Shown here: positions 17,101 through 24,726 of the stretch, piece by piece
How the letters are laid out: each line of letters begins with the position of its first letter
Numbering within the stretch: position 1 is the first letter of the stretch
NCBI GenBank assembly: GCA_964458265.1
Contig: CAYWIF010000001.1
Span: forward strand, 248,001 to 312,000
DNA from: JAGVSR01 sp964458265
GTDB lineage: Bacteria; Pseudomonadota; Alphaproteobacteria; Rhizobiales; Hyphomicrobiaceae
Reading direction: 5' to 3'
Length of the DNA: 64,000 nt
Notes under the pieces: model-generated
Told to the model about the DNA's origin: nothing
Databases searched by the model: none
The model's input: the letters and a program-made list of their open reading frames with translations, nothing else
Made by a program: the position numbers and the translations under genes

Positions 17101-17982
17101 TCAGGCACCGGCTGCAAGGGGCGCGCGGGTCCAGGCGTCTTCGTATTCGTATTCGACGGGTCCGGTCATGAGGATACGGTTGCGTTCGGTCCAAGCGACG
17201 ACAAGCGGGCCTCCCGGCAGGTGAACGGTGACGGTTCGATTGACCAGCTTTTTGCGCATGGCGGCGACCGCGGCAGCGCAGGCGGCCGTGCCGCAGGCCT
17301 TCGTGATGCCGGTTCCGCGTTCCCACACGCGCAGCTTGATGCCATCCCTGGAGAGGACTTGCGCCAAAGAAATGTTGGCGCGCTCGGGGAAGATCGGATG
17401 ATTCTCAAGCAGAGGGCCGAAACGCGCGAGGTCGTGTGCATCAACATCATCGACCCAGAAGATCGCATGCGGATTGCCGACGTTGACTACGGATGGCGAG
17501 TGGAGAACCGGCGCTTCGATCGGACCGATCTGGAGTTCGATGGCGCGCGTATCGTGAAATGGTTCGGCGAGCGGAATTTCGTTCCAATCGAAACGCGGTT
17601 CGCCCATATCGACGGTGACGCGATCAAGGTCTTCCACGGTCACCTCGAGATGGCCGGCCTTGGTTTCAAAGCTCAATTGTGGGCGGCCCGTGTTGCGGCT
17701 CTCAAGCCAGCCGATACAGCGGGTTCCGTTGCCGCAGGCGGAGCTTTCGGAGCCGTCGGAATTGAAGATGGTAACGAAGGCTTCCGTGCCTGGACTGCGC
17801 GGCGGATGCAGCACCATCAACTGATCGAAGTGTGACCGCGGGGCGGCGGCCATTGCTCGGACGTCGGCCGAGGTCAGTTGCTTTGCAGATCTGCGCAGAT
17901 CCACGATGACGATCTCGTTGCCGAGGCCGTTCATTTTGTGAAATTGGAGCCTTGCAGGCGCGGTGGTGGAAGAGTCCGTCAT
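17101..17982 (-). CDS. dapF: Diaminopimelate epimerase
   Basis: A PLP-independent epimerase that converts LL- to meso-diaminopimelate for peptidoglycan and lysine. The two catalytic cysteines are in SACGNGTR and KACGTAAC, and the N-terminal FHKMNGLGNEIVIVD is the family signature. At 293 residues it has normal length. The ATG at 17982 is chosen because the preceding open frame encodes an unconserved hydrophobic stretch. dapF, mtaB, ftsY and the YciB copies form a probable minus-strand operon. Confidence 0.96.
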   Translation of the reverse strand: MTDSSTTAPARLQFHKMNGLGNEIVIVDLRRSAKQLTSADVRAMAAAPRSHFDQLMVLHPPRSPGTEAFVTIFNSDGSESSACGNGTRCIGWLESRNTGRPQLSFETKAGHLEVTVEDLDRVTVDMGEPRFDWNEIPLAEPFHDTRAIELQIGPIEAPVLHSPSVVNVGNPHAIFWVDDVDAHDLARFGPLLENHPIFPERANISLAQVLSRDGIKLRVWERGTGITKACGTAACAAAVAAMRKKLVNRTVTVHLPGGPLVVAWTERNRILMTGPVEYEYEDAWTRAPLAAGA

Positions 17983-18119
17983 GCCGGTTATATGGCCGAG
18001 ACAGCCCAAAAATACAAATGCGGCGGGCAGTTGCAGGGCAGACAGGGCCGCCATTGCAGCTGGCGCACGCGAGTCCTATCTGAAAGCGATCCGTCCGCCG
18101 ATCCAGCCCGGAGAAAATC

Positions 18120-19274
18120 ATGAGCAATTTGCGCCGTTCGCTATCCATCACCGTGGTCCTTGCCATTTTGGGAGGTGCGGCGAATGCGGCGCAGACCGAT
18201 GCGCCGAAACCCGCGACACCGAGCAGCGTGAAGGCCGAAACGGTTGTGGGTGGACTGGCCAATCCGTGGGGGATGCAATTTTTGCCGGACGGACGAATTC
18301 TCCTCACTGAGAAGCCAGGGCGACTGCGGATCGCCACGAAGGAGGGGACAATAGGGCCGGCCATTGATGGCGTGCCCGAGGTCTATGCCAAGGGGCAGGG
18401 CGGATTGCTCGACGTCCTTCTCGCGCCGGATTTCGGTGATAAAGGCGGTGATATCTTTGTGTCCTTCGCTCAGCCGCGAGAAGGCGGCGCGGCAGCGACG
18501 GCGGTGGCCAGAGGACGCCTTGTTCTGGATGAGAACGGCGGCGGGAAATTGGACAATGTCACGACCATTTTTCAGCAACAGCCGGCCATCGCGGGCTCGT
18601 CAAACCATTTCGGATCGCGGCTGATCTGGGCACCGGACGGTTCCCTTTTCGTGACGACAGGTGATCGCGGAGATGCGCGCGACGAAGTGCAAAAACCAAA
18701 TTCGCTCATCGGCAAGGTGATCAACCTGAAGCCCGACGGCACGGCCGCGCAGACCGATCCGGCGCAAACCGGATGGGATGCGAAAATCTGGTCGATGGGA
18801 CATCGAAACATACAGGGCGCGGCCATCGACCCCGCGACAGGGCAACTTTGGACAGTGGAGCACGGTGCAAGAGGCGGCGATGAGTTGAACGCGCCGCAAC
18901 GCGGGCGCAATTACGGTTGGCCCACAATCAGCTACTCGAACGAGTATTTCGGCGGCCCAGTCGGCGAGACTGCAAAAGACGGACTCGAACAGCCGGTCTA
19001 TTACTGGGTTCCCTCAATCGCAACGTCGGGGCTGGCCGTATATACGGGCGATCTCTTTCCGGCCTGGAAGGGCAATATCTTCGTTGGTGGGTTGAGGGGT
19101 GCGCAACTGGCGCGGCTCGTTATGAAGGAAGGCGTCGTCGTCGTCGAAGAGACGCTTTTGAGCGACCTCGATCAGCGCATCCGCGACGTCCGGCAGGGAC
19201 CCGATGGCGCGTTGTGGCTGCTGACAGATGACGCACGCGACGGTCAGATCGTGCGGCTGACGCCCGGCTCCTGA
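18120..19274 (+). CDS. PQQ-dependent aldose sugar dehydrogenase (soluble GDH/YliI type)
   Basis: A 384-residue exported beta-propeller. A signal peptide (MSNLRRSLSITVVLAILGGAANA) precedes the GDSL-unrelated, PQQ-binding glucose/sorbosone dehydrogenase domain. NPWGMQFLPDGRILLTEKPGRL, GDRGDARD and SMGHRNIQGAAIDP are typical of the family. It would oxidise aldoses in the periplasm with PQQ and calcium. The stop codon directly abuts the stop of the convergent EF-hand lipoprotein gene with no base between. No PQQ synthesis genes are in this window. Confidence 0.9.
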   Translation: MSNLRRSLSITVVLAILGGAANAAQTDAPKPATPSSVKAETVVGGLANPWGMQFLPDGRILLTEKPGRLRIATKEGTIGPAIDGVPEVYAKGQGGLLDVLLAPDFGDKGGDIFVSFAQPREGGAAATAVARGRLVLDENGGGKLDNVTTIFQQQPAIAGSSNHFGSRLIWAPDGSLFVTTGDRGDARDEVQKPNSLIGKVINLKPDGTAAQTDPAQTGWDAKIWSMGHRNIQGAAIDPATGQLWTVEHGARGGDELNAPQRGRNYGWPTISYSNEYFGGPVGETAKDGLEQPVYYWVPSIATSGLAVYTGDLFPAWKGNIFVGGLRGAQLARLVMKEGVVVVEETLLSDLDQRIRDVRQGPDGALWLLTDDARDGQIVRLTPGS

Positions 19275-19817
19275 TCAATACCCACCGCCGCCACCGCCGC
19301 CTCTGCCGGGCACTTGCTGGTCGGTGTTCGGCGCCGTCGACGGCTTCGGTCCATCGACGGGGAGTACGCGAACGGATTCGTTGCGATCGAGACGGCAATC
19401 GCCGTTCTTGTCCAAGGCCTTAAAGGCGGGATTGGGTTTGGAGGCGAGTTCTTCGACGGTGACTTTGCCGTCGCCGTTGGCGTCGAAGTAGGCGCGGTCG
19501 GCCACGCTAAATAGCTGATCTGTCTTAGACATTTTCTGGAATTCGGCGTCGGTCAGGGCGCCGTCGCCGTCAGCGTCGGCTTCGCGGTGGAGCGTCGCGA
19601 CGTAGTTTTTCCATTCGTCGCAGGTGACGGTGCCGTCTTTGTCGAAATCCCAGGTCTGGGCCGCGCTGATGAACGTGCGGTCGATGCCGGAGGCGGAACC
19701 GAAAGGCGATCCACCGCCCGTCAGCGACGGCATCGAACTGCAGCCGCCGGCAACGGCGGCTAGCCCGAGGATCAGACACAGTGGCTGCCTTGCCGCCGGC
19801 CGAAACCGTTCCGTCAT
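19275..19817 (-). CDS. EF-hand calcium-binding lipoprotein
   Basis: A 180-residue protein with a lipoprotein-type signal (LGLAAVAGGC, Cys26) and four EF-hand-like loops beginning DFDKDGTVTCDE (57), DADGDGALTDAE (81), DANGDGKVTVEE (112) and DKNGDCRLDRNE (136). The fourth lacks the usual glycine spacing and may be weak. The tail is Pro/Gly-rich and ends in a run of glycines. It probably binds calcium in the periplasm. It is convergent with the PQQ-type dehydrogenase, an enzyme family that needs calcium; a link is only inferred. Confidence 0.86.
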   Translation of the reverse strand: MTERFRPAARQPLCLILGLAAVAGGCSSMPSLTGGGSPFGSASGIDRTFISAAQTWDFDKDGTVTCDEWKNYVATLHREADADGDGALTDAEFQKMSKTDQLFSVADRAYFDANGDGKVTVEELASKPNPAFKALDKNGDCRLDRNESVRVLPVDGPKPSTAPNTDQQVPGRGGGGGGGY

Positions 19818-19936
19818 CGTTTTCCCCCGAACCGTGCGCTGCCGGCACTAGCCGCCGCGCATCTCATTGTGTGCCGCCCGTTGCCCCGCTTGCTACCCTA
19901 CCCGGCGAACGCGGAGCAACCACCTCTCCCGGCGAC

Positions 19937-20036
19937 NNNNNNNNNNNNNNNNNNNNNNNNNNNNNNNNNNNNNNNNNNNNNNNNNNNNNNNNNNNNNNNN
20001 NNNNNNNNNNNNNNNNNNNNNNNNNNNNNNNNNNNN
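19937..20036. other. Assembly gap of 100 N
   Basis: Exactly 100 undetermined bases, the conventional placeholder for a scaffold join of unknown size. The flanks (19818-19936 and 20037-20119) hold no recognisable gene. Adjacency of the EF-hand gene and ffh is therefore not proven. Confidence 0.99.
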
Positions 20037-20119
20037 CTTGAGGTGCTAGTCCGGAGGTCAACATCCGAAAGCGCGTCGCGCTCTCGGGTGCTAATGTCTT
20101 TTGTTCGTTGGGATATTTG

Positions 20120-21706
20120 ATGTTCCAGAGCCTCTCGGACCGGTTGTCCGGCGTCCTCGACAAGCTCCGCGGCCGCGGCGCGCTGACCGACAGCGATGTC
20201 GCGGAGGCGATGCGCGAGGTGCGCCGCGCGCTGATCGAGGCGGACGTGGCGCTCGACGTGGTCAAGGACTTCACCGAGGCGGTGAAGGCGAAGGCGGTCG
20301 GGGCGGATGTCGTCAAGTCGGTAACGCCCGGCCAGATGGTCGTGAAGATCGTCAACGACGAACTCGTGCGCGTGCTGGGATCGGACGCGGAGCCGATCAA
20401 CCTCGCAGCCGTTCCGCCCGTTGCAATCCTGATGGTCGGCCTGCAGGGATCGGGCAAGACGACGACCAGCGCCAAGATCGGCTACCGGCTGACAAACCGG
20501 GACCGCAAGAAGGTGCTGATGGCGTCGCTCGACACGCGGCGGCCGGCGGCACAAGAGCAGTTGCGCATCCTTGGCGAGCAGACAGGCGTGGCGACGCTGC
20601 CGATCATCGCCGGCCAAACGCCGCTGCAAATTGCCGATCGCGCCATCACGGCGGCGAAGCTCGGCGGCTACGACGTGGTCATTCTCGATACCGCAGGCCG
20701 TATCACGCTCGACGAAGACCTCATGCAGGAAGTGGCCGAGGTCAAGGCGGCCACCAATCCGCATGAAGTGCTGCTCGTCGTCGACAGCTTGACGGGTCAG
20801 GACGCCGTCAATACCGCGAAGGCCTTCGACGAGCGCCTTTCGATCACCGGCACGGTCCTGACGCGCGCGGACGGCGACGGCCGGGGCGGCGCGGCACTGT
20901 CCATGCGGGCGGTGACGGGCAAGCCCATCAAGCTCATCGGCGTCGGCGAAAAATGGGACGCGCTCGAAGACTTCGATCCCAAGCGAATCGCCGGCCGCAT
21001 TCTCGGCATGGGCGATATCGTCGGCCTCGTCGAAAAAGCCGCGCAGACGATCGACATCGAAAAGGCGACCACGATCGCCCAGAAGATGAAGAAGGGCGAG
21101 TTCGACCTCGACGACTTGTCCGAGCAGTTAAAGCAGATGGAAAAGCTCGGCGGCGCCGGCGGGATCATGGGCATGTTGCCCGGCATCGGAAAGCTCAAGA
21201 ACCAGATCAACGAGAGCGGTTTCAACAAGGACATCGTGCGTCAGCGCGCGATCATCTCGTCGATGACGCCGAAGGAGCGGCGGCTGCCGAAGGTGCTCGA
21301 CGCCAAGCGCAAGCGGCGCATCGCGGCGGGCTCGGGCACGCGCGTGGAAGACATCAACAAGCTCTTGAAGATGCACCGCCAGATGGCGGACATGATGAAG
21401 TCGATGGGCCGCAACCCCGGCATGATGGCGAAAATGGCGGGTGCGATGGGCATTTCGCCGATGGGCGGCATGGGCAAGGGCGGGCCCAGCGAAGCCGAAC
21501 TGATGAAAATGCAGGAAGAGCTGGCGTCGCTCGATCCGAAAGCGCTGGAACAATTGCCGGCCGAACTGAGGGCATCGTTGCCGAAAGGATTGCCGGGGCT
21601 TGGCGGCGGCGCACCGGCCAAAGGCCTGCCGGGACTCGGCGGTGGAGCGCTTCCGGGATTGGGCGGCGCGCCGCGCTTCCCCGGACTGCCAGGCAAGAAG
21701 AAGTAA
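20120..21706 (+). CDS. ffh: Signal recognition particle protein Ffh
   Basis: The SRP GTPase that binds 4.5S RNA and signal sequences of nascent membrane proteins. The N domain (1-90) is followed by a G domain with GLQGSGKTTTSAKIG (107-), DTRRPAAQEQL, DTAGRITLDEDL and TRADGDGRGG. The methionine-rich M domain includes GSGTRVEDINKLLKMHRQM. At 528 residues it is longer than usual because of a C-terminal tail of repeated Leu-Pro-Gly-Leu-Gly-Gly units ending in a lysine run. The ATG at 20120 is preferred to a TTG four codons upstream. Confidence 0.97.
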   Translation: MFQSLSDRLSGVLDKLRGRGALTDSDVAEAMREVRRALIEADVALDVVKDFTEAVKAKAVGADVVKSVTPGQMVVKIVNDELVRVLGSDAEPINLAAVPPVAILMVGLQGSGKTTTSAKIGYRLTNRDRKKVLMASLDTRRPAAQEQLRILGEQTGVATLPIIAGQTPLQIADRAITAAKLGGYDVVILDTAGRITLDEDLMQEVAEVKAATNPHEVLLVVDSLTGQDAVNTAKAFDERLSITGTVLTRADGDGRGGAALSMRAVTGKPIKLIGVGEKWDALEDFDPKRIAGRILGMGDIVGLVEKAAQTIDIEKATTIAQKMKKGEFDLDDLSEQLKQMEKLGGAGGIMGMLPGIGKLKNQINESGFNKDIVRQRAIISSMTPKERRLPKVLDAKRKRRIAAGSGTRVEDINKLLKMHRQMADMMKSMGRNPGMMAKMAGAMGISPMGGMGKGGPSEAELMKMQEELASLDPKALEQLPAELRASLPKGLPGLGGGAPAKGLPGLGGGALPGLGGAPRFPGLPGKKK

Positions 21707-21710
21707 CGCC

Positions 21711-22157
21711 ATGTACCCTGATCAATTGGCCGACATCTGGAAGATCGCAATTCCGCTTTCGACGCTGATGATGGCGTTTGCCTCCGCGCTGTTCGGCTTT
21801 CTGGCGTGGCGCGGCGAAGGCGCGCGGCGGCGGGCGGAAGCGCGGCGGCAACGGCTGGAATCGACCGTCGACGATCTCGCCGAACTCTTTGCCGCGATCC
21901 CGCACAGCCCGGCGAAATGGGATCAAGCCTTTACGGAATCGTTCATCGAGAAGGTCTGCAAGGTGGACTTCAAGATCAACGACGACAACCCGCACTCGGA
22001 CGCACTCGTCCGCGCGATTCAGAACATCCTCCCGCGGAACGCATCGAGCCGCGATGAGGAGCACATGACGAAGTACAACGCGGCCCGCATCGTGGCGAAG
22101 CAGTACCTCGACGTGGAGTGGAAGCGATTCAATACCGAAACCGGAATCAAGAGCTAG
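21711..22157 (+). CDS. Small membrane-anchored protein between ffh and rpsP
   Basis: A 148-residue protein that starts four bases after the ffh stop. One transmembrane segment (about residues 12-33) is followed by an arginine-rich coiled-coil-like stretch and a mixed alpha/beta region. No family is recognised. The position between ffh and rpsP, both highly expressed translation genes, suggests co-transcription with them. Confidence 0.7.
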   Translation: MYPDQLADIWKIAIPLSTLMMAFASALFGFLAWRGEGARRRAEARRQRLESTVDDLAELFAAIPHSPAKWDQAFTESFIEKVCKVDFKINDDNPHSDALVRAIQNILPRNASSRDEEHMTKYNAARIVAKQYLDVEWKRFNTETGIKS

Positions 22158-22178
22158 ATTAGAAAGGACCTGAAGACC

Positions 22179-22541
22179 ATGGCAGCAAAGATTCGTCTCT
22201 CGCGCGGCGGCGCGAAGAAGCGTCCGTACTATTACATCGTCGTTGCGCACACGACCTCGCCGCGCGACGGGCGTTACATCGAACAGATCGGCACGTTCGA
22301 CCCGATGCTCAAGAAGGACAACCCGGAGCGCGTGAAGCTGAACGCCGACCGGGCCAAACATTGGCTCAGCGTCGGCGCGCAGCCGACCGACCGCGTGGCC
22401 CGCTTTCTCGACGCGGCAGGCCTGATGAAGCGGACGCCGGTGAAGAGCGTGCAGAAGGCGCTGCCGAAGAAGAAGGCGCAGGAGCGCGCGGCTGCTGCGG
22501 CGGAGAAGGCCGCGAAGGCGGCAGAGGCCCCCGCGGGCTGA
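22179..22541 (+). CDS. rpsP: 30S ribosomal protein S16
   Basis: A 120-residue subunit protein needed for 30S assembly. The start MAAKIRLSRGGAKKRPYYYIVVA and the GRYIEQIGTFDPM segment are diagnostic. The C-terminus has an Ala/Lys-rich extension of about 35 residues, as is common in Hyphomicrobiales. A ribosome site (AGAAAGGA) precedes the ATG, and a terminator follows 33 bases after the stop. Confidence 0.98.
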   Translation: MAAKIRLSRGGAKKRPYYYIVVAHTTSPRDGRYIEQIGTFDPMLKKDNPERVKLNADRAKHWLSVGAQPTDRVARFLDAAGLMKRTPVKSVQKALPKKKAQERAAAAAEKAAKAAEAPAG

Positions 22542-22573
22542 GGTTTTAGCGCCACATCGCTGCGGCGACAGAG

Positions 22574-22599
22574 AAGGGAGCCCTCAGGCTCCCTTTTTT
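22574..22599 (+). terminator. Rho-independent terminator after rpsP
   Basis: GGGAGCC (22576-22582) pairs with GGCTCCC (22587-22593) across a CTCA loop, flanked by AA/TT, and is followed by six T. Confidence 0.9.
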
Positions 22600-22657
22600 C
22601 TTGGCCGAACGGCAGCGAAACTTCAGTGTTCGCAGATCGATTTTCCGGAGCTTCAGC

Positions 22658-22906
22658 ATGATCTTTGCGCTCGACATCATCGCCATGGTCGCCGCGTTCG
22701 CGTCCTCTATCCTATGGTTCATGGCCAGCGGAAAATCGCTGCGGCGGTTGCAGAGGGGCGAAGAGATCGACGAGCACGACATCAACCGCATCGTGACGGC
22801 CTTCAACCGCAACCAAATCCTGAATGGCCGAGCGGCTCTGGCGACGGCGGCTTCGGCCACCGCCGTCGGCCTGCGGTTTCTCGTCCAGTTGCTGGGCTAC
22901 GCGTGA
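22658..22906 (+). CDS. Small hydrophobic hypothetical protein
   Basis: An 82-residue protein with an N-terminal transmembrane segment (MIFALDIIAMVAAFASSILWFM), a charged middle (SLRRLQRGEEIDEHDINRIV) and a weakly hydrophobic C-terminal helix. The ribosome site GGAG lies seven bases before the ATG. Function is unknown. It follows the rpsP terminator and precedes a helix-turn-helix gene. Confidence 0.65.
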   Translation: MIFALDIIAMVAAFASSILWFMASGKSLRRLQRGEEIDEHDINRIVTAFNRNQILNGRAALATAASATAVGLRFLVQLLGYA

Positions 22907-22960
22907 CGGCAACTCAGGGCGGCCAGGCAACTGTGGCCCGGCTCTTGCTGAACGGCGATC

Positions 22961-23530
22961 ATGGGCGGATTGAAGCGCATTTTGGATCGTCTGGGACTGA
23001 AACAGGCCGAATTCGCCAAGTTGTTGGGCGTGAGCCCCCGCACCGTCAGTCTCTGGGCGACCGGTGAAATCGCCTTGCCGGGACCGGTAAAAGCGTACCT
23101 TAGAATGTTGCAGTTCGCCGATGAGTCCCGGCGGACGCTGGAATTCGCCAGGCTTTCTGCGCGCACGCCGACAATCCCCGAAGGTCTCTACAGCCTTCGG
23201 TATGCCCCGCCCGGCGCCGCCGATGCGGACGCCGGCGATGCCGTCGCGCTTCTTAAGGGCGGGCGGATTGTCGGCACCGATGCGTGGGGAGGAAAATTCG
23301 AAGGACGGTATCAATTTGACAGCGCGCGCCGGACCTATCAATTCAGCGTGTGGCTGCGCGTGCCGCCGCAAGGACAGCTTGTGACCGGTTTGGCGACAGG
23401 GGATACGGGAGGACTGGTCGAAGTGGTGGCCAATCTGGACCGTCCGGAGCCCATCGCTTCGACGATCGCGCACGTTAACGGGCAGCCGCTCGGGCTGACA
23501 CTGGCCTATCTTGGACCGGTCGGCACCTGA
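22961..23530 (+). CDS. Helix-turn-helix protein with a GrlR-like C-terminal domain
   Basis: A 189-residue protein. Residues 1-55 form an XRE-like helix-turn-helix (RLGLKQAEFAKLLGVSPRTVSLWATGE). After a linker, a beta-rich domain begins EGLYSLRYAPP and runs through LLKGGRIVGTDAWGGKFEGRYQF. That pattern resembles the GrlR/negative-regulator-like fold, in which a small beta-barrel binds lipids or partners. The pairing of the two domains is unusual. Target genes are unknown; rimM follows 41 bases downstream. Confidence 0.7.
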   Translation: MGGLKRILDRLGLKQAEFAKLLGVSPRTVSLWATGEIALPGPVKAYLRMLQFADESRRTLEFARLSARTPTIPEGLYSLRYAPPGAADADAGDAVALLKGGRIVGTDAWGGKFEGRYQFDSARRTYQFSVWLRVPPQGQLVTGLATGDTGGLVEVVANLDRPEPIASTIAHVNGQPLGLTLAYLGPVGT

Positions 23531-23571
23531 CCGGCCTTCACATGCGGCGCGACAACGCCTTAACAAGACCC

Positions 23572-24129
23572 ATGATCGATCCTGACCGGCTCATACTCCT
23601 CGGTGAAATCGGCTCCGCGCATGGAATTCGCGGGGAGGTGAGCATTCGCACCTTTACCGAGGTTCCAGCCGACATCGCAGCCTATGGCCCGCTGAAGGAC
23701 AAGACGGGCAAACGGACCTTCGAGATCACGGGGCTGCGCGTTTCCGGCAACGCCGTGATCGCACGGCTCAGCGGCATCGAAGATCGAACGGCGGCGGAGA
23801 AGCTGCGCAACACCGGGCTCTACGTAAAGCGCAGCCAGCTCCCCGAACCCGAGCCGGGGAGCTTTTATCACGAAGATCTGGCTGGACTGACGGCGGTCGA
23901 TCCTGTGGGATCGCCGATCGGCACCGTGGTGGGCGTTGTCAATTTCGGCGCGGGCGATCTGGTTGAAATCCGAAGGCCGGGGGAACGCGAGACACTTCTC
24001 ATACCTTTCACGAACGATACGGTTCCCTCCGTCGATCTCATGGCTGGGCGTGTCAGCATCGTCGCTCCGGTCTATACCGCCGACGACACGAATGCCGGAC
24101 CCGACGACAAGGATAGCGAACAGGAGTAG
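23572..24129 (+). CDS. rimM: Ribosome maturation factor RimM
   Basis: A 185-residue factor that binds S19 and helps process the 16S 3' domain. The N-terminal barrel starts LGEIGSAHGIRGEVSIRTFTE, and the PRC-barrel includes YHEDLAGLTAVDPVGSPIGTVVGV and LIPFTNDTVPSVDL. The ATG at 23572 is chosen; an ATG ten codons upstream (23542) is weaker. The usual downstream partners trmD and rplS are absent here, being replaced by a rhodanese gene three bases away. Confidence 0.95.
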   Translation: MIDPDRLILLGEIGSAHGIRGEVSIRTFTEVPADIAAYGPLKDKTGKRTFEITGLRVSGNAVIARLSGIEDRTAAEKLRNTGLYVKRSQLPEPEPGSFYHEDLAGLTAVDPVGSPIGTVVGVVNFGAGDLVEIRRPGERETLLIPFTNDTVPSVDLMAGRVSIVAPVYTADDTNAGPDDKDSEQE

Positions 24130-24132
24130 CGC

Positions 24133-24717
24133 ATGACGCACGCTGCATACTTCGGGATTGTCTTGGCTGCCGCCGTCGCCGCCACGTGGCCCGCGACTTT
24201 CGCGAATGCGGAACAGGCGTCGCCGCTCGCTGCCGTCGAAGCCGACATGCGCAAGGCATATCCGAATGTCGCCAACATGCGGCCGGCGGAACTTGTGGAC
24301 TTGGAAGCGTCCGGCAAGCCGGTGGTTTTGCTCGATGCGCGCACGCACGCGGAGTTCGGCGTGAGCCGGATTGCGGGCGCGCAGCATGTCGATCCACGCA
24401 TCTCGGCGACGGAGTTCCAGTCGCGGTTCGGCGCGGATCTCGCCGGCAAGACGGTGGTGATCTATTGCGCCGTTGGCGGGCGGAGTTCCGATCTGGCAAA
24501 CCGCATCGATAAGGTGGCGCGACAGGCGGGCGCGGCGGGCGTCTATAACATGGAAGGCGGGATTTTCCGCTGGCACAACGAGAAGCGGCCGCTCACGGGT
24601 CCATCGGGTGCGACGGACGAGGTGCATCCGTTCAGCGCGAACGCGGCGCGGCTGATCGAGCGGCAAGAGGGTGTCGCGTACCGGCCGGGCACGTCGAAGT
24701 CCGCCAAGGGGCAGTAA
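24133..24717 (+). CDS. Exported rhodanese-domain protein
   Basis: A 194-residue protein with a signal peptide (about 26 residues, cleavage near ANAEQ) and one rhodanese domain. The active-site loop is VIYCAVGGRSS with Cys112, preceded by LLDARTHAEFGVSRIAGAQHV. It may carry persulfide or act as a redox/sulfur handling protein in the periplasm; the substrate is unknown. It starts three bases after rimM, so the two are co-transcribed. Confidence 0.87.
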   Translation: MTHAAYFGIVLAAAVAATWPATFANAEQASPLAAVEADMRKAYPNVANMRPAELVDLEASGKPVVLLDARTHAEFGVSRIAGAQHVDPRISATEFQSRFGADLAGKTVVIYCAVGGRSSDLANRIDKVARQAGAAGVYNMEGGIFRWHNEKRPLTGPSGATDEVHPFSANAARLIERQEGVAYRPGTSKSAKGQ

Positions 24718-24726
24718 CCTTCGCGA

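Noticed and set aside
20037..20119. Possible 4.5S/SRP RNA next to ffh
   Set aside because: The sequence after the gap lacks the conserved SRP apical motif (GGUCAGGUCCGGAAGG-type). The gene, if nearby, might lie inside the N gap.
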